Shown piece after piece: positions 7,419 through 17,130 of a stretch of 64,000 nucleotides of DNA. Below the pieces are notes generated by a model. The model saw only the letters and a list, made by a program, of their open reading frames with translations, was not told the DNA's origin and did not search any database. This DNA comes from Spirochaetales bacterium (GTDB lineage: Bacteria > Spirochaetota > Spirochaetia > DSM-2461), in the NCBI GenBank assembly GCA_028533045.1, contig JAQQAP010000037.1:248001-312000 (forward strand), in the 5' to 3' direction. Made by a program: the position numbers and the translations under genes. Numbering within the stretch: the stretch's first letter is position 1; the number at the start of each line of letters is the position of its first letter.

Positions 7419-9371
7419 ATGAGTGAAGAGTTGCTGTCCGACCCTGAGATAGAAAAACTATTTAAATATGCTGAGCAGAAAAGAAAATTAACCTATGAGG
7501 AAGTCAACGATTGGCTTCCCGATGAGATCGTTAATTCCGATAAGATTGAAGATATTCTTTCTCTTCTTGAGGAGAAGGGTATTAAAATCATTGACGGCGG
7601 TGATGGCTTTGAAGCCCCCCCGGAAGAAGCGGAGTTGGATGAAGATGATTCTTCCGATGAAGTGGAAGAAGAGATTGAAAATGATCTTGATGATATAAAT
7701 AACGATATTCCCGTTGTTCCCGAAACCGGGATTGGCGGTGGGGCTCCTCAGGATGATGAGAATGTCGTCTCCGTTTCCGTTGAGGAAAAGGAGATCATTG
7801 ATGAGGACGAGCTGGATATCGACGATATGGCGCCCGATAGCAACGGTCCCGCCAAGAAGGATCCCTCCGGAAAACTTGTTTATTCCGATAAGGAAGCATT
7901 AATTGATGATCCCATTCGTCTCTATTTGAGGGAAATCGGTAAGGAAAACCTTCTTAGCGCCGAGCAGGAAGTTGAGTTGTCCCAGCAGATGGAAGAGGGT
8001 GAAAATATCATTAAGAATATTTTGCGTACTTCCGGTATGATTATTCCCGAATTTTATTCTCTGGCTCAGAAAGCTTTTTCCCGGAAAGATCCCGGCGAGA
8101 TGAATTTCTCCAAGAAGGAAATCTCCGATTTCCTGGCAGAGAAAAGACGGCTAAATCAGTTTTATCGGGAACCTCTTAAAGCTATTTATCCTCAGTTGAA
8201 ACAGTATATCGAAATGAAAGAGAAAATTGCTGCCACCGACGGAGATGTTATTACCGATGAAAAGCTGATTAAAAAACGTGAAGCCCTTCTGAAGCAGATT
8301 GAAGATATAGATATTCATCAGGAGGAAATCCTTCGTTTCTCCGAAAAGTTTATCAGCGCCGTAGAGAAGATTAAAGCCTTCCAGAGTAAGCAGTTTCATA
8401 TTGAACGTAAACTGGGTGTTCGCAATATGAGAGAGCTTCGTGCCCTCGGACGAGGTCTCGCCGTTAAGGATGAGAGAAGGGAGATCGAAGATCGTATTGG
8501 TCTGACGGCTGATGAAATTAAAGAAAAGATCCGCGAAGTTCAGGTTATGGAAAAGAAACTCCATGAATTGGAACTGACATTCGAAAATAGCATTGATAAA
8601 ATTCTTTCCATGGCCGATGAGATTAGTCATGGTCGGATAATGATGAAGAATGCCAAGGATAGACTCATTAAGGCCAACTTGCGACTTGTTGTAAGTATCG
8701 CCAAGAAATATACGAATCGGGGACTACACTTTTTTGACCTTGTTCAGGAAGGTAATATCGGTTTAATCAAGGCTGTTGAAAAGTTTGAATACCGTAAAGG
8801 GTATAAGTTTTCTACCTATGCGACCTGGTGGATACGTCAGGCTATTACAAGGTCTATTTCCGATCAGGCTCGAACTATTCGAGTTCCGGTTCATATGATT
8901 GAACAGATCAATAAGGTTGTTCGTGAATCACGTCAGCTTATGCAGGTCATGGGCCGTGAACCGACCGACGAAGAGATTGCGGAAAAGCTGGGCTGGACCG
9001 TAGCCCGAGTTAAATCTGTCAAGAATGTAGCCCGTGAACCTATTTCTCTTGAAACTCCTATTGGAGAAGAGGAAGATTCACTTCTCGGGGACTTTATCGA
9101 AGACAAGGATGTGGAAAATCCCGCTAACCAGACCGCTTTTAAAATTCTGCAGGAACAACTGCAGGATGTATTGGCCACACTCCCACCTCGCGAGCAGGAA
9201 GTATTGAAAATGCGTTTCGGTTTGGAAGACGGTTATTCTTTGACTTTGGAAGAAGTAGGGCTGTATTTTAACGTTACACGTGAACGTATTAGACAGATTG
9301 AAGCAAAAGCGTTAAGAAGACTGCGACATCCCAAGAGAAGTCGTCGGCTAAAAGATTACTTAGAAAATTAA
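7419..9371 (+). CDS. rpoD: Principal sigma factor RpoD (sigma-70)
   Basis: Directs core RNA polymerase to housekeeping promoters. The 650 aa contain region 1.1 (about 1-70), a strongly acidic linker (about 72-140), region 1.2 ('[12 protein letters not shown]'), a sizeable non-conserved domain up to about residue 405, region 2 from about 412 ('[14 protein letters not shown]', '[11 protein letters not shown]' for -10 melting), region 3, and region 4 ending in the helix-turn-helix '[19 protein letters not shown]'. It starts two bases after dnaG with TAGGA at the junction. The many TTGNNN-17-TATNNT promoters in this window match its expected specificity. Confidence 0.97.
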   Translation: MSEELLSDPEIEKLFKYAEQKRKLTYEEVNDWLPDEIVNSDKIEDILSLLEEKGIKIIDGGDGFEAPPEEAELDEDDSSDEVEEEIENDLDDINNDIPVVPETGIGGGAPQDDENVVSVSVEEKEIIDEDELDIDDMAPDSNGPAKKDPSGKLVYSDKEALIDDPIRLYLREIGKENLLSAEQEVELSQQMEEGENIIKNILRTSGMIIPEFYSLAQKAFSRKDPGEMNFSKKEISDFLAEKRRLNQFYREPLKAIYPQLKQYIEMKEKIAATDGDVITDEKLIKKREALLKQIEDIDIHQEEILRFSEKFISAVEKIKAFQSKQFHIERKLGVRNMRELRALGRGLAVKDERREIEDRIGLTADEIKEKIREVQVMEKKLHELELTFENSIDKILSMADEISHGRIMMKNAKDRLIKANLRLVVSIAKKYTNRGLHFFDLVQEGNIGLIKAVEKFEYRKGYKFSTYATWWIRQAITRSISDQARTIRVPVHMIEQINKVVRESRQLMQVMGREPTDEEIAEKLGWTVARVKSVKNVAREPISLETPIGEEEDSLLGDFIEDKDVENPANQTAFKILQEQLQDVLATLPPREQEVLKMRFGLEDGYSLTLEEVGLYFNVTRERIRQIEAKALRRLRHPKRSRRLKDYLEN

Positions 9372-9386
9372 ACAGGACGGAGAAAT

Positions 9387-10193
9387 ATGCAGGAAATTTT
9401 TGAGAAGCTGCAGCAGCTGCAGACAGTACTTTCACGGAAATTCGAAATTAAGAAAGAGATTGAAGAGATACCTCGAGCTCTTTCTACCAAGTCGGAAATG
9501 TTGAAACGTCTCAAACAGTCTTACCTTGAAAAGAATGAAACCTTTGAAGCGGGTCAGGAGAAGATTAAACATCTCCGTCACCTCATGTCAGAGGCAGAAA
9601 TTCACAGGGAAGAATCCGAAAAGAAGATGGATAGTATTACTACCCAGAGAGAGTATGAAGCACTCGATACGGAGATTCGTGACGCTGCAGAAAAGGAACA
9701 GTCCCTTCGTAAGGATATTCAGAGAGAAGAAGCCGTTCTGGAAGAACTCAAAGAGTCCATGGAGCGTGAGGAAAAGCTTATCCAGCTTCAGGAATCTGAA
9801 CTGAATGAAGAGCAGGTTCGGGTTGAACAGGAAACGGAAGAGAGAGAAGCTGAACTTAAACGACTTGTTGACGACGAAGAGAGTGCGATTGTTCCCGATA
9901 TTGATTCTGAAATCGTTTTTAAGTTTGAGCGAATCATTAGTAACAAGGCCGGTCTTGGATTGGTACCTGTAAAGAACGGTGTTTGTACCGGTTGTAATAT
10001 GATGCTCCCCGGACAGTTTGTAAATGATGTACGTGCCGAGAAGAGCGTTCTTTTTTGTCCCTACTGTAGCCGTATTCTTTTTTATGAAGAAAGCGATGCC
10101 TCCATGGCGCCCGGAGAAGGTGAACTTCCCGAAGCAGCCGATGTGGGGGGACTTTCCGATCTCGCAGGAGATCTGGGAATAGATCTGGATTAA
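9387..10193 (+). CDS. Coiled-coil C4 zinc-ribbon protein (CT398-like)
   Basis: A 268-aa cytoplasmic protein. Residues 1 to about 170 form a long charged coiled-coil hairpin, followed by a zinc ribbon with Cys199-x2-Cys202 and Cys224-x2-Cys227 ('CTGCNMML', 'CPYCSRILFY') and a Gly/Ala/Asp-rich tail. This matches the C4-type zinc-ribbon/CT398 family, which has no agreed function but is suspected of nucleic-acid or sigma-factor-related roles. It sits between rpoD and the RNase P RNA gene, whose mature 5' end lies only four bases after this stop. ACGGAG precedes the ATG. Confidence 0.88.
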   Translation: MQEIFEKLQQLQTVLSRKFEIKKEIEEIPRALSTKSEMLKRLKQSYLEKNETFEAGQEKIKHLRHLMSEAEIHREESEKKMDSITTQREYEALDTEIRDAAEKEQSLRKDIQREEAVLEELKESMEREEKLIQLQESELNEEQVRVEQETEEREAELKRLVDDEESAIVPDIDSEIVFKFERIISNKAGLGLVPVKNGVCTGCNMMLPGQFVNDVRAEKSVLFCPYCSRILFYEESDASMAPGEGELPEAADVGGLSDLAGDLGIDLD

Positions 10194-10197
10194 ATTT

Positions 10198-10528
<331 letters not shown>

Positions 10529-10544
10529 TTTTTTTAAAAAAAAT

Positions 10545-11465
10545 ATGCCACGATTATCCCGTCATAAATCTACATTTAATATTCTTCCTCTTGTATTGTT
10601 CCTTCTAACTGTAGTTGTCATCATATTTGGTGTTGTACAGGGTTTTTCTACTTTTCATCGAAGCCTGAGCCGACAGGACGATGCTAAAGATTTGTCTGAA
10701 CTATGGGCGGGAAATCATTATTCTGAAATTAAATATCTTTGTGAAACTCAATTAAGTGATGATCCTTTTGATGGGGAGTCACTCTTTTTTAACGGGGCTT
10801 CGTCATTTTACATGGCTATATCCATGGTTTCATTGGAAGATAAAATCAAATATCTTGAGTCGGCTTTAATATCTTTAAGGCGAAACCTTCTTACTCAAAA
10901 TATCATTTATGAAAAGGAAACTTATTACCTTCTTGGAAAGACTTATCTCCATTTAGGTGCTTATTATTCAGACCTTGCCATAGAGTATCTTTTAAAGGCC
11001 CGTTCATTAGGGTATGTAAATGAAGATATCGATGAGTATTTGGCCATTTCCTATTCTCGTTTGGGTGAATACACTCTTAGCATCGATTATTTATCCAATA
11101 TGGCTAAAGAGCGTCCTACGCCTTCAATCTATCTAAAAATGGGGCAAGATGCGTTTAACATGGGGCAGTATGATTTGTCTCGTGATTATTTATTGGAAGC
11201 CATTAAGATCTCTCCTTATGACCCGATTAGACAGGACGCTCTTCTTAAATTGGGGGAGTTATACTTCACCATAAAAAATTGGGGTGAAGCGGAAAAAGTT
11301 CTTTCCCAATATCTTGAAATTGACTATAATAATGCCGATGTACATTTTAAACTGGGTGAAGTGTATCATTACCTTGGAGACGAGGTTTCGGCACGGCGCG
11401 AATGGCACCGGACTGAACGATTAGACCCCCATCATCGGGAAGCACTCCTGAGACTCTATAATTAA
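10545..11465 (+). CDS. Membrane-anchored TPR protein
   Basis: A 306-aa protein with one N-terminal membrane segment (residues about 15-36) followed by a stretch of tetratricopeptide-type helical repeats, for example '[15 protein letters not shown]', '[14 protein letters not shown]' and '[13 protein letters not shown]'. The repeats are probably extracytoplasmic and act as a protein-interaction scaffold. It lies directly before mreB, so a role in organising the elongation machinery is likely but inferred. The ATG is 16 bases after the rnpB 3' end and has no Shine-Dalgarno site, only an A/T-rich run, so its translation may be weak or depend on transcript context. Confidence 0.8.
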   Translation: MPRLSRHKSTFNILPLVLFLLTVVVIIFGVVQGFSTFHRSLSRQDDAKDLSELWAGNHYSEIKYLCETQLSDDPFDGESLFFNGASSFYMAISMVSLEDKIKYLESALISLRRNLLTQNIIYEKETYYLLGKTYLHLGAYYSDLAIEYLLKARSLGYVNEDIDEYLAISYSRLGEYTLSIDYLSNMAKERPTPSIYLKMGQDAFNMGQYDLSRDYLLEAIKISPYDPIRQDALLKLGELYFTIKNWGEAEKVLSQYLEIDYNNADVHFKLGEVYHYLGDEVSARREWHRTERLDPHHREALLRLYN

Positions 11466-11488
11466 TTTCGCTCTTGCGTGGAGGATTC

Positions 11489-12535
11489 ATGGCACGAAAA
11501 AGACTATTTAGCGGTATTTCAACAGATATAGGAATCGATTTGGGTACTTGTAATACCCTCGTTTATTTAAGAGGAGAGGGCATTGTTTGCAGTGAGCCTT
11601 CCGTTGTTGCCGTTGAAAGGGGTACAAGAAAAGTTGTTGCTGTGGGACAGGAAGCAAAGAAGATGCTTTGGAAAACCCCCGGTAATATTATTGCAATCCG
11701 TCCGCTAAGAGACGGTGTTATTGCCGATCTTGATACAACAGAAAAGATGCTCCGTTACTTTATTAGTAAAGTTATTCCCCGTCGTTGGGTTGTAAAACCC
11801 CGAATGGTTATTGGGGTGCCTTCCTGCATTACCGAAGTAGAAAGACGAGCTGTAGAAGAGAGCGCCTTCAAAGCGGGGGCCCGGGATGTTAAAATTATTG
11901 AAGAGTCCCTTGCTGCGGCAATCGGTGCGGAAATTCCTATTTTTGAACCGGCCGGACATATGATTTGCGACATTGGCGGCGGTACGACAGAGATTTCCGT
12001 TATCTCCCTGGGGGGGATGGTTGTTACTAATGCGATCAGACTTGCCGGTGACTCCTTTGACCTTGCCGTAATCAAGCATGTAAGAAGTGTCCATAATCTG
12101 ATTATTGGTGACCAGACGGCAGAACAATTGAAAATTAAGATTGGTAATGCCGCGCCCGATAAAAAGATCGAAAAGATGGAGATAAAGGGTACCGACGCCA
12201 TAACAGGTCTCCCTCGACGGCTCGAGATTGACTCGGTTGAAGTAAGGGAAGCTTTACAGGAACCGATCAATACGGTAATTGAAGAAGTAAAGAAAACTCT
12301 GGGGCAAACACCTCCCGAACTCGCAGCTGATATTGTAGAACGGGGAATTGTGATGACCGGTGGGGGAGCCAAACTCAAAGGTCTTCCCATGCTTCTTTCA
12401 AAAGAAACCGGTGTACCTGTCATATTGGCGGAAAACCCCCTTCTTTGTGTTGCGCTGGGTACGGGAATGTACTACGAATACTCAAAGAAGAACGAAACTC
12501 AGAGCGCCATCTACGATAGTCTAAACAATTATTAA
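11489..12535 (+). CDS. mreB: Rod-shape actin homologue MreB
   Basis: A cytoskeletal ATPase that guides peptidoglycan synthesis along the cell cylinder. The 348-aa product shows the actin-fold motifs phosphate-1 '[12 protein letters not shown]', phosphate-2 '[13 protein letters not shown]' and adenosine '[10 protein letters not shown]'. I choose ATG 11489 because GGAGG lies four bases upstream and the resulting N-terminus matches MreB; a TTG five codons earlier overlaps the Shine-Dalgarno site. It is followed two bases later by mreC. Confidence 0.97.
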   Translation: MARKRLFSGISTDIGIDLGTCNTLVYLRGEGIVCSEPSVVAVERGTRKVVAVGQEAKKMLWKTPGNIIAIRPLRDGVIADLDTTEKMLRYFISKVIPRRWVVKPRMVIGVPSCITEVERRAVEESAFKAGARDVKIIEESLAAAIGAEIPIFEPAGHMICDIGGGTTEISVISLGGMVVTNAIRLAGDSFDLAVIKHVRSVHNLIIGDQTAEQLKIKIGNAAPDKKIEKMEIKGTDAITGLPRRLEIDSVEVREALQEPINTVIEEVKKTLGQTPPELAADIVERGIVMTGGGAKLKGLPMLLSKETGVPVILAENPLLCVALGTGMYYEYSKKNETQSAIYDSLNNY

Positions 12536-12537
12536 GT

Positions 12538-13380
12538 ATGACTGCGATTAATAGAGGTCAAAAAAGAGATGGTCGGGGAATACTCTTAATTATACTCCTG
12601 GTCATCTCTCTTTTTTTACTAAGTCTTTCTGATAAAACGACCGTAGAAAAACCCAAGAGTTACGGGCTGACTTTTCTCTCTTTTTTCCAAAATATAATTC
12701 ATAATAGTTTTTCTCTTGTGGGAGATACGTTTAATTCTATTGGTGAGTTACGTGAGTTAAGACATAATTATAATGATGCCCTGGTTTCCCTTGAAAATTA
12801 TGCCGGTTTGGAACGGGAACTCGAACGATTAAGGTCGGAAAACCAGTTGTTAAGAGAACAGCTGGATTTTTCTCACGAGATGGATTATCGAAATGTTTCT
12901 GCCCGGATCATAGGTAAGGACCCGGCCAACTTTTATAACTCCTTTGTTATTAATAAAGGGTCCCGTGACGGTATTCTCCATGATATGGCGGTTGTTGCCT
13001 ACGATAGGGGCATGTTCGGTCTGGTGGGGAAAGTGGAAGAAGTGGGAATTAATTCCTCAATTATCATTCCCATTACCAATAGCCAGTGTTTTGTTGCCGC
13101 CAAGCTGAGGAATAGCCGTTATGAAGGTCTGGTGAGCGGTTCCAATGGGATTAGTGATGATCTAATTATGGAATATGTTAATAAGAAGGCTGAATTTTCC
13201 ACTATTATGGGAGAGCCTGTTGTGACATCGGGGCTCAAATCGCTCTATCCTCCCGAATTGTTTATTGGGCGTATTACCGATTATAGTGCTGAGGAATATG
13301 ACACATCTATGGAATTAACTCTCGAACCGGTAATTGATCTTAGCCAGATCGAATATGTTTTTGTTTTGACGGAGGAGTAA
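12538..13380 (+). CDS. mreC: Rod-shape protein MreC
   Basis: A bitopic membrane protein that links MreB to the periplasmic parts of the elongasome and activates PBP2. The 280 aa comprise a short cytoplasmic tail, a membrane segment (about 15-32), a coiled coil (about 70-115) and a beta-rich periplasmic domain with the family pattern 'GSRDGILHDMAVV'. No clear Shine-Dalgarno site precedes the ATG, which lies two bases after the mreB stop, so translational coupling is likely. Confidence 0.92.
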   Translation: MTAINRGQKRDGRGILLIILLVISLFLLSLSDKTTVEKPKSYGLTFLSFFQNIIHNSFSLVGDTFNSIGELRELRHNYNDALVSLENYAGLERELERLRSENQLLREQLDFSHEMDYRNVSARIIGKDPANFYNSFVINKGSRDGILHDMAVVAYDRGMFGLVGKVEEVGINSSIIIPITNSQCFVAAKLRNSRYEGLVSGSNGISDDLIMEYVNKKAEFSTIMGEPVVTSGLKSLYPPELFIGRITDYSAEEYDTSMELTLEPVIDLSQIEYVFVLTEE

Positions 13381-13381
13381 A

Positions 13382-13888
13382 GTGACAAAGTCTCTCATAA
13401 TTAATACCTTGATCATAGCCCTTGTTGTACTCCTACAATCAACTCTGCTTCAACACATTTCCTTTTATGGAATTCTTCCCGATTTAGTTTTGATTTTTGT
13501 TCTTTTTATCTCCCTAAAAGGAGGGAGTATCAAAGGGGAGGTTATTGGATTTTCAGGCGGTCTCTTATTAGACTTTTTAAGTCTATCTCCCCTGGGATTT
13601 CACTGTTTCATTTATGCTGTAATTGGTTTCCTGGCGGGATATCCCCATCGGAATGTTACAACCGAGTCTATTTTAACTCAATTTCTTTTTGTCACTCTGG
13701 GAATAATCATAAAAAATATCCTTTCATCACTGCTCATTCTTGTTTTTAGTATTAACACGACGTCCCTTTCTCTTATGGGGAGAAACTTTTTCATAGAGCT
13801 GCTTTTTACTTTAATCGTAACACCATTCCTTTTTACTTTTGCTAATAAGTTATACGATTTAACTCATAGAAAGAGGATGGGGCTTTAA
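13382..13888 (+). CDS. mreD: Rod-shape protein MreD
   Basis: A 168-aa polytopic membrane protein of the elongasome with about five hydrophobic segments. The loop 'ISFYGILPDLVLIFVLFI' and the segment 'GFSGGLLLDFLSLSPLG' are characteristic of the family. Translation starts at GTG (13382) immediately after the mreC stop, with GGAGGAG in the mreC end acting as ribosome-binding site. Its stop overlaps the start of the PBP2 gene by one base. Confidence 0.9.
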   Translation: MTKSLIINTLIIALVVLLQSTLLQHISFYGILPDLVLIFVLFISLKGGSIKGEVIGFSGGLLLDFLSLSPLGFHCFIYAVIGFLAGYPHRNVTTESILTQFLFVTLGIIIKNILSSLLILVFSINTTSLSLMGRNFFIELLFTLIVTPFLFTFANKLYDLTHRKRMGL

Positions 13889-15783
13889 TGGGCTTTGGGC
13901 GTTCTGAGAACCTTGGAAAAGAAAATAAATTTCGGATTTGGACACTAGGTCTTTTCATTTTTCTAATTTTCTTTATTTTAATCGGTCGTCTTTTTAGCCT
14001 GCAAGTTGTTAACGGTTTCATTTATTTGAACCGTTCAAGGGCTGTTTCACGCAGAACTATCACAATCCCTTCCCAGCGAGGGAAAATTTACGATAAAAAT
14101 CATGATACTCCCTTGGTCGATAATGTTGATTCCTTTTCTCTTTTCCTAATTCCCGGTGAGTTAAAAAGTGAAACCCCCGAGGATATTATAAATAGACTAC
14201 ATAATGTCTTAAAACTACCGGATAGTGTTATTAATGAGGTATATAGTAAAATCCCCCTTAACTGGAGAAATGTATATACTCCCATAGAATTACTTACCGG
14301 ATTGGATCTTCATGATATTACACCCATTGCAGAGAACAAAGAACTCTATCCCGGCGTTAGTTGGGAGAGCCGGCCCTTACGTTACTATAATACAGAAGGT
14401 AGTCTCGCCCACGTTTTGGGATATGTAGGTAAAATTAACTACGAAGAACTTCAGATCCTCTACAATCAAGGTTATACAGCCAATTCTATTCTGGGGAAAA
14501 GCGGTATAGAGAAAACCTATGACCATTACCTCAAAGGGGAAGATGGTTTTAAGTATAATACTGTAGACGTTCAGGGACGTAATCTTGAAAGGGAAGGAAC
14601 GATTACTCCTCCTGCTAATGGTTATGATTTGGTTCTTACCATAGACCGCGATATTCAGTCCCTTGTGGAAAGTGCCATCGGTGAACATCTTGGTTCGGCC
14701 GTCGTATTAAAGCCCTCTACTGGGGAAATCCTGGCCATGGCCTCCTATCCCTCTTTTAATCCGAATGAATTCACCGAACCGGGGCCGAATAATTTTAATT
14801 CCTTAAGTTTAAATCCCCAATTTCCCTTTTTAAACAGAGCGATACAGTCGGCTTACCCTACCGCATCGACATCCAAGATAATGATGACCCTTGCCACTTT
14901 GGCGGAAAAGGCTTTTCCTGCGGATAAACTTATTAATTGTACGGGAAGTATGGAGTTGGGAAATCGTACTTTTCACTGCCATAAACTTACCGGCCATGGA
15001 AGATTAAATCTTATGGAAGCTTTGGGAGAGTCATGTAATGTTTATTTTGGTACGGTAGGAGTTGATTATCTTGGAATTGACAATATCTATTACTACAATG
15101 ACTTATTTGGTTTTGGTGCCCCTTCCGGAATAGATCTGGAGGGCGAGGTTAGTGGTATTAATCCCAATCCGCAATGGAAAGAACAGGTCTATAATACTCC
15201 ATGGACACTGGGAGATACGCTAAACAGTTCTATCGGTCAGGGGTTTATGCTGGCCACCCCCCTACAGGCTGCCAATATGTGTGCCATGATCGTAAATGAC
15301 GGAAAAATGTATAGACCCCATCTTTTGAGCGAAGTAATAGATCCCGATACCAATGAGGTTATCTATGATGCGGAACCGGAGCTCATAAGAAATGTTTCCG
15401 ACATGATAGATCAGGATGTCTTTGATCAGACGAAAGAAGCCATGCGTTTTGTCGTAACAAACGGAACGGCTCGATTGGGGATAATGACCGATGATGTTGC
15501 CGTAGCCGGTAAGACAGGGACAGGTGAGGTCGGTTCCGATGAAAACTGGCACGCCTGGTTTGTTTCTTATGGTCCCTATGATGCGCCGGTTGAAGATCAA
15601 GTGGTTGTGGTAACCCAAATCGAGGCGTATAACGATGAGTGGGACTGGTGGGCGATTAAAGCTGCCGATATCATTTATGGCGGAATATTCGGAAACAGAA
15701 CTTTTGAAGAGGAAGTGCAACATAAAAAGGAACAGAGAGTTTGGTATGCCTGGGATATACCCCTTGATGAGGAGGAAGAGTAG
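13888..15783 (+). CDS. mrdA: Penicillin-binding protein 2 (elongation transpeptidase)
   Basis: A class B penicillin-binding protein that cross-links peptidoglycan during cell elongation together with RodA. The 631-aa product has an N-terminal membrane anchor (about 19-38), a dimerisation/pedestal domain, and a transpeptidase domain with Ser327-x-x-Lys330 ('ASTSKIM'), the SxN motif 'ESCNVY' and Lys542-Thr-Gly. The residues around the nucleophile (YPTAST) differ from the more usual YPPGST. ATG overlaps the mreD stop (TAATG). Confidence 0.94.
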   Translation: MGFGRSENLGKENKFRIWTLGLFIFLIFFILIGRLFSLQVVNGFIYLNRSRAVSRRTITIPSQRGKIYDKNHDTPLVDNVDSFSLFLIPGELKSETPEDIINRLHNVLKLPDSVINEVYSKIPLNWRNVYTPIELLTGLDLHDITPIAENKELYPGVSWESRPLRYYNTEGSLAHVLGYVGKINYEELQILYNQGYTANSILGKSGIEKTYDHYLKGEDGFKYNTVDVQGRNLEREGTITPPANGYDLVLTIDRDIQSLVESAIGEHLGSAVVLKPSTGEILAMASYPSFNPNEFTEPGPNNFNSLSLNPQFPFLNRAIQSAYPTASTSKIMMTLATLAEKAFPADKLINCTGSMELGNRTFHCHKLTGHGRLNLMEALGESCNVYFGTVGVDYLGIDNIYYYNDLFGFGAPSGIDLEGEVSGINPNPQWKEQVYNTPWTLGDTLNSSIGQGFMLATPLQAANMCAMIVNDGKMYRPHLLSEVIDPDTNEVIYDAEPELIRNVSDMIDQDVFDQTKEAMRFVVTNGTARLGIMTDDVAVAGKTGTGEVGSDENWHAWFVSYGPYDAPVEDQVVVVTQIEAYNDEWDWWAIKAADIIYGGIFGNRTFEEEVQHKKEQRVWYAWDIPLDEEEE

Positions 15784-17130
15784 GTGAGAAGTTTTCTGCC
15801 CGGTAAAAGAAATAGCAATCAAAGGCCTTTTTCCATCATGGGATATGATTTTGTTCTCATACTTACCGTTATAACTCTTACGATAATAGGCATCCTCTTT
15901 ATCTATTCCAGTGGAATTACTTCTATTGGTGAAAACGTCTCCAACGAGTATCTAAAGCAGATCTTCTGGGGGATAAGCGGAATAGTGATTATGTTTATCA
16001 TTTCCTTTATAGATTACAGACGTATTAAGCTTATTTCCCTCTATCTCTATATTTTCTTTATATTTCTCCTATTGATTACGGTATTATTTGGAGCCGTACG
16101 TAATGGAGCCAGATCATGGCTGGGAATTGGCGCTTTGGGGATACAACCTTCGGAATTTGCCAAAATAGCTACTATTATATTCCTTGCTTCCTATCTGGAA
16201 GATAACTCCAAAGAAATAGAATCTTTTCGTGTTTTTGCTACGGCATGTATTATTGTTGCCCTTCCCACTATGTTAATCATGGCTCAGCCCGACCTTGGTA
16301 CTACATTGGTTTTTTTTCCTATCCTTATGAGTGTTTTGTATATTGGGGGAGCCAATTTAAAATATTTGGGCTTTGTTATTTTATTAATAATCCTCTCATC
16401 CATATTCATCACATTTAATGCCTGGGACCTCTATCTTTCACAGGATTTCAAAGTGTTAGGACGAGTATTCAATGATAGTGATATCATGATGTACTTTATC
16501 CTTGGAATGGGTCTTCTTATTCTGCTAAGTTCCGCCGGTTATATTCTTTTTAGAAAACGAGTGTATTTTTGGCTTCTTTATATCAAGACAGCTCTGCTTA
16601 TGTCATACTTTTTAACTTTGGGGGCCTTTAAAGCTCTTAAGGGTTATCAGTTAATGAGACTTGTTGTCTTTCTTAATCCACAGGTTGATCCCAGAGGGTC
16701 AGGCTGGAATATCATCCAGTCAGTTACTGCGGTAGGTTCTGGCGGTATTTCCGGTAAAGGATTCTTACAGGGAACCCAATCGCACTATCGTTTTTTACCA
16801 CAGCAGAGTACGGACTTTATCTTTTCCATATTTGCCGAAGAAAGTGGATTCCTGGGCTCCCTGGTTCTTTTTTTTCTATTTTCCCTGATAATCATTCGTG
16901 GTTTGTACATTGTAAGTACCTCAAAAGATCGTTTTGGGGCCTATATCAGTGCCGGTATTGTGGGAATGTTCTCTTTTCATATTATTGAAAATATCGGTAT
17001 GGCCATAGGGATTATGCCCATTACCGGTATTCCCTTGCTTTTTCTCTCCTATGGTGGTTCTTCGCTATGGACGGCTTTTATCTCAATTGGTATTATGCTG
17101 AGCATACACCAGAAGAGGTATAGAGACTAA
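15784..17130 (+). CDS. rodA: SEDS glycosyltransferase RodA
   Basis: Polymerises lipid II into glycan strands in the elongasome. The 448-aa product is a multi-spanning SEDS protein. Typical elements are 'GIQPSEFAKIATI', 'QPDLGTTLVFFPIL' with the catalytically important Asp in the QPDLGT loop, and 'ITGIPLLFLSYGGSS' near the C-terminus. It is longer than many RodA proteins (about 370-430 aa), with an extra hydrophobic insert around residues 220-290. The GTG start follows the mrdA stop directly, with AGGAGG upstream inside mrdA. Confidence 0.94.
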   Translation: MRSFLPGKRNSNQRPFSIMGYDFVLILTVITLTIIGILFIYSSGITSIGENVSNEYLKQIFWGISGIVIMFIISFIDYRRIKLISLYLYIFFIFLLLITVLFGAVRNGARSWLGIGALGIQPSEFAKIATIIFLASYLEDNSKEIESFRVFATACIIVALPTMLIMAQPDLGTTLVFFPILMSVLYIGGANLKYLGFVILLIILSSIFITFNAWDLYLSQDFKVLGRVFNDSDIMMYFILGMGLLILLSSAGYILFRKRVYFWLLYIKTALLMSYFLTLGAFKALKGYQLMRLVVFLNPQVDPRGSGWNIIQSVTAVGSGGISGKGFLQGTQSHYRFLPQQSTDFIFSIFAEESGFLGSLVLFFLFSLIIIRGLYIVSTSKDRFGAYISAGIVGMFSFHIIENIGMAIGIMPITGIPLLFLSYGGSSLWTAFISIGIMLSIHQKRYRD